DNA from: Lachnospiraceae bacterium
Lineage (GTDB): Bacteria > Bacillota > Clostridia > Lachnospirales > Lachnospiraceae
Length of the DNA stretch: 64,000 nucleotides
Direction of reading: 5' to 3'
NCBI GenBank assembly: GCA_030526195.1
Contig: JAUNDG010000001.1
Span: 186,001 to 250,000, forward strand
Positions 1 to 9,219 of this stretch are shown here, one piece after another. Made by a program: the position numbers and the translations under genes. The stretch's first letter is position 1. Every line of letters starts with the position of its first letter. Below the pieces are notes generated by a model. That model was not told the DNA's origin. It did no database searches and was given only the letters and a program-made list of their open reading frames with translations.

Positions 1-1
1 T

Positions 2-2191
2 CATGTTTTTATGGGATTCGAGCTTGTCTGGCTGGCCATCAATCCCATCAAGGTCATCGGCATCGACTATATGTACCAGCCGGATGCCTTCCCGGTTTAT
101 CTGCTTGAATGGCATACTCTGGGCATCATTCACTTTGTGTACAACTATGTGCTGATCGGCATTATTATGGCGCTCTTGCTCTATCGGGCCACCACACTGC
201 CGGGAGCTTACAATCGCCCGTATATCCTGACTCTGCTGTGTCTGGCGATTATGGGCGGCGTCAATGCCATTTTCGATTTTATGCCGAACCGGGGCATTTT
301 CACGACGATCGACATTTCCATCTACGGCTATGGCCTGGCGGCGGTCATTGTGTACAGCTGCTGCTTCATATACGCCAAGGCAGGGATGGAGAGCTATTTC
401 CGAAATGTTATCGTCAATAAGGTTGATCAGGGCGTTCTGCTGTTTGATTACACGGATCATCTGGTGCTGTCAAATCAGCAGGCGGCAAAACTGATGCCTG
501 AGATGGCTCTGGATGAAAGCCTGACACTGAACCATTTTCTTCAGAATCTTGAAACAGCGGAGTTGCCGAAGGAAATGCCGCAGGAGCTGCCGGATGGGAA
601 AATGACGTTCCAGTATTATCTGACCGATCATGCCGGCGCGCAGGCCATCCGCTGCGACCTTCAGAACATGCAGGATAAGCTGGGGCGGAAGACCGGAACC
701 CTGCTGGTGTTCACAAAACAGGAGGGGCAGACCGATCTTCTGACCGGATTTGTCACCTACGATGCCTTTTTGCAGTACGGGCTCATGCATCCCGAGACCT
801 TCGAGCCGTTATTCACACTGGCCTTTTTTGATATCGACAGTCTGTCGGATATCAACCGGAACGAGGGCCGGCAGGCCGGCGATAAACTGATTCGCCGTCT
901 GGCTCAGGAGGTGCGCAGCGCCTATCCGGATAAATGCTATTTTGTCCGCGGACGTGAAGCCGCTATTGTGGTCCTTTGTCCGGGGATGATTGAGTCGCAG
1001 GTATTGGACATCACGGAAACGATTCGGCAGAAGCTTGACGTGTCCTTCCAGTGCGGTGTCAGTGAATCCAAGGCTGGTGAGACGGATGTGGAGGCTGCGG
1101 CCAGACGGGCTATGGAATCCCTACGTAATAAGAAAATGATGGAGGATACATCCCGTCATGCGCCGATGCTGGCCTCTTTGATGCAGGCCCTGAAGGAATC
1201 GGATGAAGACACGGAAGCCCATGTGCTGCGAACCGGCATTATGGGACAGAAGCTGGGGCAGCGACTGGGTCTGAGCGATCTTGAATTGAGCCAGCTGGCG
1301 CTGCTGAGTAAGATCCATGATATTGGTAAGATCGGTATCCCGCTGGAAATCCTCAACAAGCCGGGACGTCTGACGCAGAACGAATGGAAGGTGCTACAGA
1401 CCCACGTGGAAAAGGGGTATCAGATCGCCATGAGTTCCCCCTATCTTGTCAACATCGCGCCCATGGTGCGTTATCATCATGAAAAATGGGACGGCACCGG
1501 TTACCCGGATGGTCTTAAGGGTAAGGATATTCCGCTGCTGGCCCGCATCATTGCGGTGGTGGATTCCTATGATGCCATGATCAGCCGTCGGGCTTATAAG
1601 GCAAGCCGACCGAAATCGGAAGTTCTGACAGAAATCGATGCCTGCGCCGGGACTCATTTTGATCCCCGCGTCGCCAAGGCATTTACGAAAATGGTCCGTG
1701 AAGAGGGCGAGATGATGATTCCGCCCGAAAGCCTTGAAAAGCCGAAGAGTCCGGTGCGTAAGGCACCGCCTGTTGTGAAGCTGGCGGGGAATCTGATCAC
1801 ACCGATCCGCTTTGCCCGTTATTATCTGGATAATACGGAAACTATCGTGAGAGCCAATAAGGCTTTCTTCGAGATGACCGGCTATCCGGAATGGGAGGTC
1901 AGGGAACGGCGTCTCAACCAGATGAAACTGATTCCCGAGTACGAGCGTGAAGCCTATGGGAAGATGGTCAAGACAGCGCTGGCCGGGGATGACATGGTGT
2001 ATTTCCGTCATTCCATCATCTGCCGCGACGGTCATCGCCTTGAAGTGCTGTGCCTGGGGCGTCGCTATTACGATCCCTCCATCATGGATGTGCAGTCGGA
2101 AATCGTGATCGTGCCGGTGAGCAGCCTGATGCATTGGTCACTGTCCCTGGATGAAGAGAAGGCCGGCAACGGTCCGGCCGGTCGGGCTTGA
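2..2191 (+). CDS. Membrane signalling protein: 7TM-like sensor, degenerate GGDEF, HD-GYP, PAS (5' partial)
   Basis: The frame is open to the left edge, so the true start probably lies upstream; the first ATG inside is at 11. Counting from that ATG, residues 1-125 hold hydrophobic helices resembling the 7TM histidine-kinase sensor region. Residues ~240-365 form a GGDEF-type cyclase fold in which the signature loop reads RGREAA (about residue 313), so diguanylate cyclase activity is probably lost. Residues ~385-560 form an HD-GYP domain with HDIGK (about 435) and HHEKWDGTGYP (about 489), which should hydrolyse cyclic di-GMP. A PAS-like fold follows at ~595-700, an unusual C-terminal position. 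By family, the protein would lower c-di-GMP in response to a membrane signal. The HD-GYP call is firm; the ligand is unknown. Confidence 0.88.
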   Translation, partial: HVFMGFELVWLAINPIKVIGIDYMYQPDAFPVYLLEWHTLGIIHFVYNYVLIGIIMALLLYRATTLPGAYNRPYILTLLCLAIMGGVNAIFDFMPNRGIFTTIDISIYGYGLAAVIVYSCCFIYAKAGMESYFRNVIVNKVDQGVLLFDYTDHLVLSNQQAAKLMPEMALDESLTLNHFLQNLETAELPKEMPQELPDGKMTFQYYLTDHAGAQAIRCDLQNMQDKLGRKTGTLLVFTKQEGQTDLLTGFVTYDAFLQYGLMHPETFEPLFTLAFFDIDSLSDINRNEGRQAGDKLIRRLAQEVRSAYPDKCYFVRGREAAIVVLCPGMIESQVLDITETIRQKLDVSFQCGVSESKAGETDVEAAARRAMESLRNKKMMEDTSRHAPMLASLMQALKESDEDTEAHVLRTGIMGQKLGQRLGLSDLELSQLALLSKIHDIGKIGIPLEILNKPGRLTQNEWKVLQTHVEKGYQIAMSSPYLVNIAPMVRYHHEKWDGTGYPDGLKGKDIPLLARIIAVVDSYDAMISRRAYKASRPKSEVLTEIDACAGTHFDPRVAKAFTKMVREEGEMMIPPESLEKPKSPVRKAPPVVKLAGNLITPIRFARYYLDNTETIVRANKAFFEMTGYPEWEVRERRLNQMKLIPEYEREAYGKMVKTALAGDDMVYFRHSIICRDGHRLEVLCLGRRYYDPSIMDVQSEIVIVPVSSLMHWSLSLDEEKAGNGPAGRA

Positions 2192-2310
2192 TCTGTGGCG
2201 TGTTGACGGATTGGGTGAACCGCCGATCGGCTGCCCCGCATCGACTGATCAGAGAAGGGGTTACTCGACGTGTGGGTTGCCTGAAAGAGGTTTATGAAGT
2301 GCAAGTCAAG

Positions 2311-2349
2311 AAGCGGACATCGCACCCGCGGGGTGCGCGTGTCCGCTTT
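2311..2349. repeat. Dispersed hairpin repeat, module 4 (copy 1)
   Basis: An inverted repeat opens with AAGCGGACA and closes with TGTCCGCTT around a GC-rich centre. It belongs to the intergenic family also found near 3052, 9220, 15380, 20352, 45985, 47573 and 47821. Here it lies between the signalling protein and the HAD gene and could terminate the former. Confidence 0.8.
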
Positions 2350-2376
2350 GCTAACGATAGTGATTGGCGAGAAAAA

Positions 2377-3039
2377 ATGGAAAATATTAAGAAAAAAGGG
2401 GCCCTCTTTGATATGGACGGTACCCTCATTGATACGGAGATGCTCTACCGTCGGTTCTGGCGGGAGGGCGTGGAAGCGCGGGGCGGTGTGTTCGCACCGG
2501 ATTTCCTGCGGGACATCGGCGGCACCAGCGGTCAGTATACCCTGGATGTGATCCACCGCTATTATCCCTTTATTGACGGGGATGAGCTGCGGCTTTCCGT
2601 GCGGGCCCGGGTGAATGCTGAGATCCGGGAGCATATCCCGGAGAAAAAAGGGCTTCATGAGCTGCTGCATTTCCTTAAAGAAAATGGTTTTAAGATCGCC
2701 CTGGCCACGGCCAGTGCTCACGAACGCATTGATGCCTTTGTGGCCGGCGCTCATTTAGAAAATGTGTTTGATGCCATCCTGTCGGGACAGGATCTGACAA
2801 AGAGTAAGCCTGACCCGGAGATTTTCATTAAGGCAGCCGAGGCTCTGGGCCTTGCCCCGGAAGAGTGCTATGTCTTTGAGGACGGGGTCAACGGCGTGCA
2901 GGCCGGCGGCGCCGCCGGCTGTGACACCATCATGATCCCGGATATCGTGCCCCCCACCGAGGCAGAAGAAGCCATTTGCGTGGGCATCTATCATGATCTC
3001 CTGGAAGTCCTGGAGGCTATTAAGACCGGAGAAATCTGA
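2377..3039 (+). CDS. HAD-superfamily phosphatase (beta-phosphoglucomutase/GPH-like)
   Basis: This is a 220-residue hydrolase of HAD subclass IA. Motif I is DMDGTLID near the N-terminus (Asp12, Asp14), motif II is the ATAS segment, and motif IV is FEDGVNGVQAG. The long open frame starts further upstream, but ATG 2377 is chosen because homology begins with MENIKKKGALFDMDG and because upstream codons run through the hairpin repeat at 2311. Likely substrates are small sugar phosphates or phosphoglycolate, which sequence alone does not settle. It stands alone, with a strong hairpin 12 nt after its stop. Confidence 0.88.
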   Translation: MENIKKKGALFDMDGTLIDTEMLYRRFWREGVEARGGVFAPDFLRDIGGTSGQYTLDVIHRYYPFIDGDELRLSVRARVNAEIREHIPEKKGLHELLHFLKENGFKIALATASAHERIDAFVAGAHLENVFDAILSGQDLTKSKPDPEIFIKAAEALGLAPEECYVFEDGVNGVQAGGAAGCDTIMIPDIVPPTEAEEAICVGIYHDLLEVLEAIKTGEI

Positions 3040-3051
3040 AGAACGAGTAGA

Positions 3052-3090
3052 AAAGCGGACATCGCGCCCTGCGGGGCGCATGTCCGCTTT
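3052..3090. terminator. Hairpin repeat module 4 (copy 2), probable bidirectional terminator
   Basis: This is the best-paired copy of the dispersed module: AAAGCGGACAT pairs with ATGTCCGCTTT and the GC-rich centre also pairs. It sits between the convergent HAD gene (ending 3039) and EamA gene (ending 3196). Short T-runs leave it on both strands, so it can serve both as terminator. Confidence 0.75.
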
Positions 3091-3195
3091 ACCTGTTATT
3101 TTGGTTCATTTAGTTTTATTGAATGATTCAATGAATCGGCATCTAACCCTGAAAAAGCCCTTTTCGAGAGATAATCAGTGTCAATTCGGTTTGCA

Positions 3196-4185
3196 TCAGT
3201 GATTCTGGCGTTTGCGGGTGCCGATGGTGGTGTTGACGATGAGAATCCCGAGGCACACCAGGGCCAGGGCCACCAGGCTCTTCAGGCTGAAGGCCTCGCC
3301 CCGCTCGCCCAGAAGCAGAGCGGAAAGGAGCACCCCGAAGACCGGGGTCATGAAGCCAAACACCGTGACGGTGGAGACACTGTTGTATTTGAGCAGGATG
3401 CCCCACAGCGAATAAGCCGCGGCGGAAATGAAGGCCATGTAGAGAATGAGCCCCACACCGGCAATCCCGGTCATCGCGAGATGCCCGCCGGTGAGCACCC
3501 CCACCAGAATGAGCACAAGACCGCCCAGCACAAACTGGCAGCCGCTCAGCATCACCGGGTCATCTTTCTGCGAGAAGATTCGGGCAAAGTTTGATGAAAA
3601 GGCGTAGGACAGGTTGGACAGGAGAATGAAACCTTCGCCATTTAAATGGAAATCAAAGGTCATGCCCGCCACGCCGGAAAGGTTGATGATGATAATACCG
3701 GCAAAGCCAAGCACGCAGCCCAGTAGTTTTCGCGGCGTCAGTTTTTCCATTCGGAAAATGAGGGCCGAGATGAAAATGGCAAAAAATGTGGTCAGAGCCC
3801 CCACGAGGGAGGACTTCACGCCGCTGGTGTGGGCCAGGCCCAGGTAGAAGAAGAGGTACTGGACCACGGTCTGGGTCAGAGCCAGCAGGGAAATGCCCTT
3901 CCAGGATGATTTCTTCGGCAGCAGGAGCTTCCGGCTGATGAATCCGCCCATGATGAGGGTCAGGATGCCCGCCAGAAAGAATCGAAGGCCGGCGAACAAA
4001 AGCTGGGAAGCCGGGGAATCCGCCGGAATCTCAAAGAGGGCATAGCCGATCTTGATGCAGGGGTAGGCACTGCCCCACAGGGCGCAGCAGGCCAGGGCGG
4101 AAATGAAGATCACCGGCAGCTTCTGCCAGGGTGAGGTTTTGCCCGCCGGTGTGCCGGCGGTGGGTGTTGATGTTATTGTATCCAT
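3196..4185 (-). CDS. EamA/DMT-family drug/metabolite exporter
   Basis: This 329-residue membrane protein has about ten hydrophobic helices arranged as two EamA repeats. Repeat one begins near FISALACCALWGSAYP and repeat two near GEGFILLSNLSYAFSSNFA. The N-terminus is a short Thr/Pro-rich cytosolic stretch and the C-terminus ends in basic residues. DMT carriers move small metabolites or drugs across the membrane; the substrate here is unknown. It is monocistronic on the minus strand, and the region ahead of its start carries a palindrome (4216-4228) that may be an operator. Confidence 0.9.
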   Translation of the reverse strand: MDTITSTPTAGTPAGKTSPWQKLPVIFISALACCALWGSAYPCIKIGYALFEIPADSPASQLLFAGLRFFLAGILTLIMGGFISRKLLLPKKSSWKGISLLALTQTVVQYLFFYLGLAHTSGVKSSLVGALTTFFAIFISALIFRMEKLTPRKLLGCVLGFAGIIIINLSGVAGMTFDFHLNGEGFILLSNLSYAFSSNFARIFSQKDDPVMLSGCQFVLGGLVLILVGVLTGGHLAMTGIAGVGLILYMAFISAAAYSLWGILLKYNSVSTVTVFGFMTPVFGVLLSALLLGERGEAFSLKSLVALALVCLGILIVNTTIGTRKRQNH

Positions 4186-4215
4186 AGTTTATCCATTCTC
4201 TTTATTATCGGAAGT

Positions 4216-4228
4216 ATCACATTGTGAT
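4216..4228. promoter_or_regulatory. Palindrome upstream of the EamA gene, candidate operator
   Basis: ATCAC-ATT-GTGAT is a perfect 5-3-5 inverted repeat lying 31 nt before the EamA start codon. No regulator gene is adjacent, so the partner is unknown. Confidence 0.4.
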
Positions 4229-4670
4229 TATGTAAACTAATACAAGCATGCCCTCTTGTCAAAGACGCTGTGTCTTAAGATGACGGGAGGGGCCTGCGTA
4301 TTATCTGAAGTATTTGGCGGTGAAGCGGATGACTGTCGTTCTCCGAGAGCCCCATTTTCGAAAATGGGTGTCCCGCCTGTCTCCGTGTCGAGGCGCAAAC
4401 CGAGGAACAGTATAGCACCGAAGGGCGTAAGGAGGAAACATTTTCGTGAAACTGAAGCCTGTAATTCGGCAGAGACTATGCTATCATGTGTCATGTTCGC
4501 ATCGTCACAAGAGGTGCGAAGATTGAGAAAAACTGATGCCGGCAGAGCGGGCACGCGTGGTGCGAGGATTGAGAAAAGATCGATGCCGGCAGAACGGGCA
4601 CTTGTCGTGCGAAGAGCGTGAATAGTACGATGCGACGGCTTCAGGTATGATGGGAACGCAGGATTTGGAT
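4229..4670. other. Gene-poor interval with palindrome and tandem repeats
   Basis: No convincing gene is present. A 121-codon open frame at 4256-4621 has no family resemblance and spans the repeats. A perfect palindrome at 4353-4366 joins CATTTTC to GAAAATG head to head; that 7-mer is strongly over-represented in this window. Tandem ~46-nt repeats occupy 4513-4625. Confidence 0.6.
4513..4625. repeat. Two and a half tandem ~46-nt repeats
   Basis: Copies start at 4513, 4559 and 4606 (truncated). Each begins GTGCGA(A/G), continues GATTGAGAAAA and then carries GATGCCGGCAGA(G/A)CGGGCAC. They directly precede the patatin-like gene and may affect its leader. Confidence 0.75.
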
Positions 4671-5549
4671 ATGACAGAAACAATGGAAAAGACACAGAAA
4701 AACGGCCTCATTTTGGAGGGCGGCGCCATGCGGGGGATGTTCACCGCGGGCGTGCTGGATGTTTGGATGGAAAACCAGGTGGCCTTCGATGCTGCCATCG
4801 GCGTGTCCGCCGGTGCGGTGTTTGGCTGCAATTATAAATCGCTTCAGATCGGGCGGGCGATCCGCTATAATCGCCGGTTCTGCAAGGAATGGCGCTATTG
4901 CTCCCTGCGGTCCTGGCTGCTGACGGGGGACATTTACGGGGCGGATTTCTGCTACAACAAGTTGCCCTACGAACTGGACATTTTCGATCTGGAGACCTAC
5001 CGGGCCAATCCCATGGACTTCTATGTGGTGGCCACGGATGCGGAAACCGGCCGGGCGGCCTATCAGAAATGCGATCGGGGCGACGGGGATGACATGAACT
5101 GGTACCGGGCTTCGGCCTCCATGCCGGTGGTGTCAAAGCCGGTGACCATCGGCGGTCGTGAGTATCTTGACGGCGGCATCGCGGATTCGATCCCGGTGCG
5201 CTGGTTTGAGGAACATGTGACACCGCATAACGTCATCATTCTGACGCAGCCGGAGGATTACCGTAAGCAGAAAATGAAGCATCTGAATGCCTATAAGCCG
5301 TTGCTGCGGAAAACACCCGCCATTTTCGAGGCGTTGTCCGTGCGTCATGAGGTCTATAATGAAACGGTTGACTATATCCGTCAAAAGGAAGCGGCCGGTG
5401 AGGTGCTGGTGATCCGGCCGGCAAAGGCGCTGGGCATCGGGTCCACCTGCCATGATGAGCAGGAACTGCTGCGGGTTTATGAGATCGGCCGGGAAGCGGG
5501 GGAGCAGGCGCTGCCCCGGGTGATGGCGTTTATGGAGCCGGAGCTGTGA
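4671..5549 (+). CDS. Patatin-like phospholipase (RssA/YjjU type)
   Basis: This is a 292-residue cytosolic serine lipase-like protein. It shows the glycine-rich oxyanion loop (EGGAMRG), the nucleophile elbow GVSAG with Ser46, and the DGG motif with Asp167, which together form the Ser-Asp dyad of the patatin fold. ATG 4671 is preferred over ATG 4647 because AGGA lies about 7 nt upstream of it. Family members are lipid acyl hydrolases of uncertain physiological substrate. It is a single gene without a clear terminator. Confidence 0.88.
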   Translation: MTETMEKTQKNGLILEGGAMRGMFTAGVLDVWMENQVAFDAAIGVSAGAVFGCNYKSLQIGRAIRYNRRFCKEWRYCSLRSWLLTGDIYGADFCYNKLPYELDIFDLETYRANPMDFYVVATDAETGRAAYQKCDRGDGDDMNWYRASASMPVVSKPVTIGGREYLDGGIADSIPVRWFEEHVTPHNVIILTQPEDYRKQKMKHLNAYKPLLRKTPAIFEALSVRHEVYNETVDYIRQKEAAGEVLVIRPAKALGIGSTCHDEQELLRVYEIGREAGEQALPRVMAFMEPEL

Positions 5550-5723
5550 TCCGATAGAATCCGCCAGCGGTTTGTTTTCGGATATGTTGACGCCGCTGTT
5601 TGACGCCCATATATAGGCGTGACCTGACCGGTACAGCGGCTGCCTGCGTTTGGGGACGGTCGTGCGGCGCGCGACGTTTCGAAAAGCAGGATTGAACAAA
5701 ATGCAGGGGATCTGCCACTTGTC

Positions 5724-5772
5724 CACACTATATAGTGGATAAAGATATCCACATATCGACAATATGTTGTGG
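5724..5772 (+). promoter_or_regulatory. Pair of NrdR-box-like sites
   Basis: Box 1 (5724-5739) contains the perfect palindrome CACTATATAGTG at 5726-5737. Box 2 (5757-5772) is a looser CGACAATATGTTGTGG palindrome. The centres are about 33 bp apart, near the three-helical-turn spacing typical of NrdR pairs. The position ahead of a ribonucleotide reductase gene supports NrdR control. Confidence 0.72.
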
Positions 5773-5822
5773 TTTTACGAAAGATCCGCAGATTCTTTGG
5801 CTATTTTTGTAAGATTTATGAC

Positions 5823-5851
5823 TTTCAAAATCAAGAGGTGTAGTGTATTAT
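5823..5851 (+). promoter_or_regulatory. Candidate sigma-A promoter of nrdD
   Basis: TTTCAA (-35) and TATTAT (-10) are separated by 17 nt. A further inverted repeat GGTACT-N6-AGTACC (5857-5874) lies at the expected transcription start and could be another operator. Confidence 0.45.
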
Positions 5852-5981
5852 GGTGGGGTACTAAATATAGTACCTCACTTTTCAAATGCAACAATATTTA
5901 GTAAGGGTTTGAGATGTTATGTCGCCTGTAGGGCTCAAAAACCCAGTGAATACAGGCGTACGGGAGTATAGAGAATATATT

Positions 5982-8171
5982 ATGGAAACACAGGTTCGTA
6001 TCAATATCATTAAAAGAAACGGCCAGGAGGTCACCTTCGACATCACCAAGATCGTACATGCGATCGAAAAGGCCAACAACGAAGTTGACCGTATTCATCA
6101 GATGAATGAATTCCAGATCCAGGCCATCGCCGAGACCATTGCCAAGGAAGTTTCCACATCTTCCCATGCGGTTCACGTGGAAGATATCCAGGATATGGTC
6201 GAAACGGGCATCATGGAAATGCGCGGTTTTGAAGTCGCTCAGAAGTATGTCCGCTATCGTTACATGAGAAATCTGGCCCGTAAGTCCAACACAACAGACG
6301 AGGGCATTCTGGCTCTGATCGACCGGGCCAACGAGGAAGCCAAACAGGAAAACTCCAACAAGAATCCGGTCATCAATTCCACACAGCGTGACTACATGGC
6401 CGGTGAGGTCAGCAAGGACCTGACCCGTCGTATCCTGCTGCCGCCGGAAATCGTGGAAGCCCATGACGCCGGCATTATCCATTTCCATGATACCGATTAT
6501 TTCGCTCAGAGAGAGCATAACTGTGACCTGATCAATCTGGAAGACATGCTGATGAACGGCACCGTCATTTCCGAAACACTGATCGAGCGTCCCCACAGCT
6601 TCCACACCGCCTGCAACGTCACCACACAGATCGTGGCTCAGGTGGCCTCCAACCAGTACGGCGGCCAGTCATTCTCACTGGCTCACCTGGCGCCCTTCGT
6701 GGATATCAGCCGTAAGAAGATCCGCGCTCAGGTTATCGAAGAAAGAACAGCCTGCGGTGAACCGCTGGACGATGCCATCATCGACAAGCTGACTGAGATG
6801 CGTCTTCACGAAGAAGTTGTGAAGGGCATTCAGACCATCCAGTATCAGCTCATCACTCTGATGACCTGCAACGGTCAGGCACCCTTCGTCACAGCCTTCA
6901 TGTATCTGGATGAAGTGCCGGAAGGGCAGACCCGTGATGACCTGGCGCTGATCATCGAAGAGGTGCTGCGTCAGCGTATGCAGGGCGTTAAGAATGAGAA
7001 GGGTGTCTGGATCACACCGGCCTTCCCGAAACTCATTTATGTGCTGGATGAAGATAACATTTCCGAAGATTCCCGCTACTGGTATCTGACGAAAATGGCG
7101 GCTGAGTGCACCGCCAAGCGTATGGTGCCGGATTACATTTCCGCCAAGAAAATGCGTGAGTACAAGCGCGGCAATGTGTACACCTGCATGGGTTGCCGCT
7201 CCTTCCTGACAGTGGAAGACAGCCAGCGGAATCCGGATGGTTCCCACAAGTTCTACGGCCGTTTCAATCAGGGCGTTGTCACCATCAACCTGGTGGACGT
7301 GGCCTGCACAGCCGAAGGCGACATGGATAAATTCTGGGAGATCCTGGAAGAAAGACTGGAACTTTGTCATCGTGCTCTGCGCTGCCGTCACGAAAGACTG
7401 CTGGGTACCGTCTCAGACGTGGCCCCGATCCTGTGGCAGAACGGCGCTCTGGCTCGTCTTGGCAAGGGTGAAAAGATCGATCCGCTTCTGTTCAACGGCT
7501 ATTCCACCATTTCACTGGGCTATGCCGGTCTTTATGAAATGTGCATGCGGATGATGGGCAAGTCCCACACCGATCCGGAAGCCAAGCCCTTCGCTCTGGC
7601 TGTTATGCAGAAGCTGAATGACAAGTGCGCCGAATGGAAGGCTGCCGAAAATATCAGCTACTCCGTCTACGGCACACCGCTGGAATCCACCACATACAAG
7701 TTCGCCAAGTGTCTGCAGAAGCGCTTCGGTGTCATCCCGGGTGTGACAGATAAGAATTACATCACCAACAGCTATCACGTTCACGTAACAGAGGAAATCG
7801 ATGCCTTCAAGAAGCTGAAGTTCGAATCTGAATTCCAGCAGCTGTCACCGGGCGGCGCCATCAGCTACGTGGAAGTACCGAACATGCAGAACAATATCCC
7901 GGCTGTCCTTTCTGTGATGAAGTTTATCTACAACAACATCATGTATGCCGAACTCAACACCAAGAGTGACTACTGCGATGTCTGCGGTTATGACGGCGAG
8001 ATCGAGATCCGTCAGAACGAAAATGGCAAGCTGATCTGGGTTTGCCCGAACTGCGGCAACAGCGATCAGGATCACCTTTCCGTAGCACGCCGGACCTGCG
8101 GTTACATCGGTACCCAGTTCTGGAACCAGGGCCGGACCCAGGAAATCAAAGACCGCGTCCTGCATCTGTAA
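5982..8171 (+). CDS. nrdD: Anaerobic (class III) ribonucleoside-triphosphate reductase
   Basis: This 729-residue enzyme reduces ribonucleoside triphosphates to deoxy forms under anoxia. It begins with an ATP-cone allosteric domain (about 1-95), continues with the ten-stranded barrel, and ends in a zinc site (Cys665, Cys668, Cys688, Cys691) and the glycyl-radical loop RTCGYIG with Gly707. ATG 5982 is chosen over the upstream in-frame ATG 5919 because the ATP cone starts at METQVRINI and an 8-bp inverted repeat (CGCCTGTA/TACAGGCG) occupies the extra codons. The activating enzyme gene nrdG is not adjacent: the gene is followed by a strong terminator. NrdR boxes upstream suggest dNTP-responsive repression. 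Confidence 0.97.
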   Translation: METQVRINIIKRNGQEVTFDITKIVHAIEKANNEVDRIHQMNEFQIQAIAETIAKEVSTSSHAVHVEDIQDMVETGIMEMRGFEVAQKYVRYRYMRNLARKSNTTDEGILALIDRANEEAKQENSNKNPVINSTQRDYMAGEVSKDLTRRILLPPEIVEAHDAGIIHFHDTDYFAQREHNCDLINLEDMLMNGTVISETLIERPHSFHTACNVTTQIVAQVASNQYGGQSFSLAHLAPFVDISRKKIRAQVIEERTACGEPLDDAIIDKLTEMRLHEEVVKGIQTIQYQLITLMTCNGQAPFVTAFMYLDEVPEGQTRDDLALIIEEVLRQRMQGVKNEKGVWITPAFPKLIYVLDEDNISEDSRYWYLTKMAAECTAKRMVPDYISAKKMREYKRGNVYTCMGCRSFLTVEDSQRNPDGSHKFYGRFNQGVVTINLVDVACTAEGDMDKFWEILEERLELCHRALRCRHERLLGTVSDVAPILWQNGALARLGKGEKIDPLLFNGYSTISLGYAGLYEMCMRMMGKSHTDPEAKPFALAVMQKLNDKCAEWKAAENISYSVYGTPLESTTYKFAKCLQKRFGVIPGVTDKNYITNSYHVHVTEEIDAFKKLKFESEFQQLSPGGAISYVEVPNMQNNIPAVLSVMKFIYNNIMYAELNTKSDYCDVCGYDGEIEIRQNENGKLIWVCPNCGNSDQDHLSVARRTCGYIGTQFWNQGRTQEIKDRVLHL

Positions 8172-8267
8172 TGTGATCGACAGGCGTATCTGAGTAACAG
8201 GATGCGCAAAACCCAAAAACAACAAACAATATGTGAGTATCAGGTTTAACCTGAGGAAAATGTGCAC

Positions 8268-8306
8268 AGGCCATGTGAAGAAATCTTCACATGGCCTGAT
8301 TTTATT
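8268..8306 (+). terminator. Rho-independent terminator of nrdD
   Basis: A perfect 13-bp stem (AGGCCATGTGAAG with its complement) closes an AAAT loop and is followed by a T-rich tract. Confidence 0.92.
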
Positions 8307-8626
8307 TTATGGGTCGGATAGACCCTGTTGAGTGCGTTTGCGGGTTTCTCGGGAAGAGAAATAAGCACGCACGATATATAAACCACCCGCTATGCGGGTG
8401 CGCGACGGTTGTTATAAAAAAATTACCTTTCCGTGTACAATAAAGTTGTTCAGGCTATAATCATGGTCAGGCAATAATCAGTAGTACTCGGAGAAAAAGC
8501 GGAAACATGGATTCCATGACATGCGGGTGTTTTGTGCGTGCGCCTGACAGTGAAAATATATAAGTAGAAGGCCGGAATCGGCACCTCCCTGTGGCAACCC
8601 ATGAGATGGCAGTCTATAATAAGAGT
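8307..8626. other. Intergenic stretch without a recognisable gene
   Basis: A small hairpin CACCCGC/GCGGGTG lies around 8387-8402. A TATAAT hexamer at 8456-8461 could be the -10 element for the metallopeptidase gene, but no good -35 is seen. Nothing else is supported. Confidence 0.4.
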
Positions 8627-9187
8627 ATGGAAAAGATAACATATCGTCTCGTGCGTTCCGATCGCCGCACCCTCGCCGTTGAAATCAAGGATGGCGAGCT
8701 CCTGGTGCGAGCTCCGCGGCGCACATCAAAAGGAGCCATCGATCGTTTTGTGCTGGAGCATCGGGACTGGATCGAAGCTCATCTGACAAGAGCCCGGGAA
8801 CGGCAACAAGTGGCAGCTACCACAGACAAACTGACGGAGGCGGCGCTGGCCGAACTGACCTTAAAGGCCCGGGAGGTGATCGCGAAGCGGGTGGCACTGT
8901 ACGCCCCGCAGGTGGGCGTCACCTACGGCCGCATCACGATCCGCCATCAGAAAACCCGTTGGGGCAGTTGCACGGCAGAGGGAAATCTTAATTTCAATTG
9001 CCTCCTGCTGTTAGCACCGCTTGAAGTCCTGGATTCTGTGGTGGTACACGAGCTTTGCCATCGCAAGGAAATGAATCATTCGCAGCGCTTCTATGCTGAG
9101 GTTCTGCGGGTGTATCCCGACTATCGAAAATGGAACCGCTGGCTGAAGGACCATGGCCATGAACTCATGGCCCGACTGCCGGGGTGA
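8627..9187 (+). CDS. YgjP-like zinc metallopeptidase (DUF45/M48-type)
   Basis: This 186-residue protein contains the zinc motif HELCH (residues 141-145) preceded by TRWGSC, the conserved signature of the YgjP/DUF45 family, and followed by a downstream His in NHSQRFY. ATG 8627 is chosen because similarity starts there (MEKITYRLVRSD); an in-frame GTG at 8591 would add 12 residues without a ribosome binding site. The family is predicted to be proteolytic but its substrates are unknown. It is monocistronic and followed by the long hairpin repeat. Confidence 0.88.
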   Translation: MEKITYRLVRSDRRTLAVEIKDGELLVRAPRRTSKGAIDRFVLEHRDWIEAHLTRARERQQVAATTDKLTEAALAELTLKAREVIAKRVALYAPQVGVTYGRITIRHQKTRWGSCTAEGNLNFNCLLLLAPLEVLDSVVVHELCHRKEMNHSQRFYAEVLRVYPDYRKWNRWLKDHGHELMARLPG

Positions 9188-9219
9188 GCAATGCTAAATT
9201 CGTAAGACTACCTGAAAGT

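Noticed and set aside
4256..4621. 121-codon + strand open frame
   Set aside because: No ribosome binding site or recognisable fold, and it spans tandem repeats.
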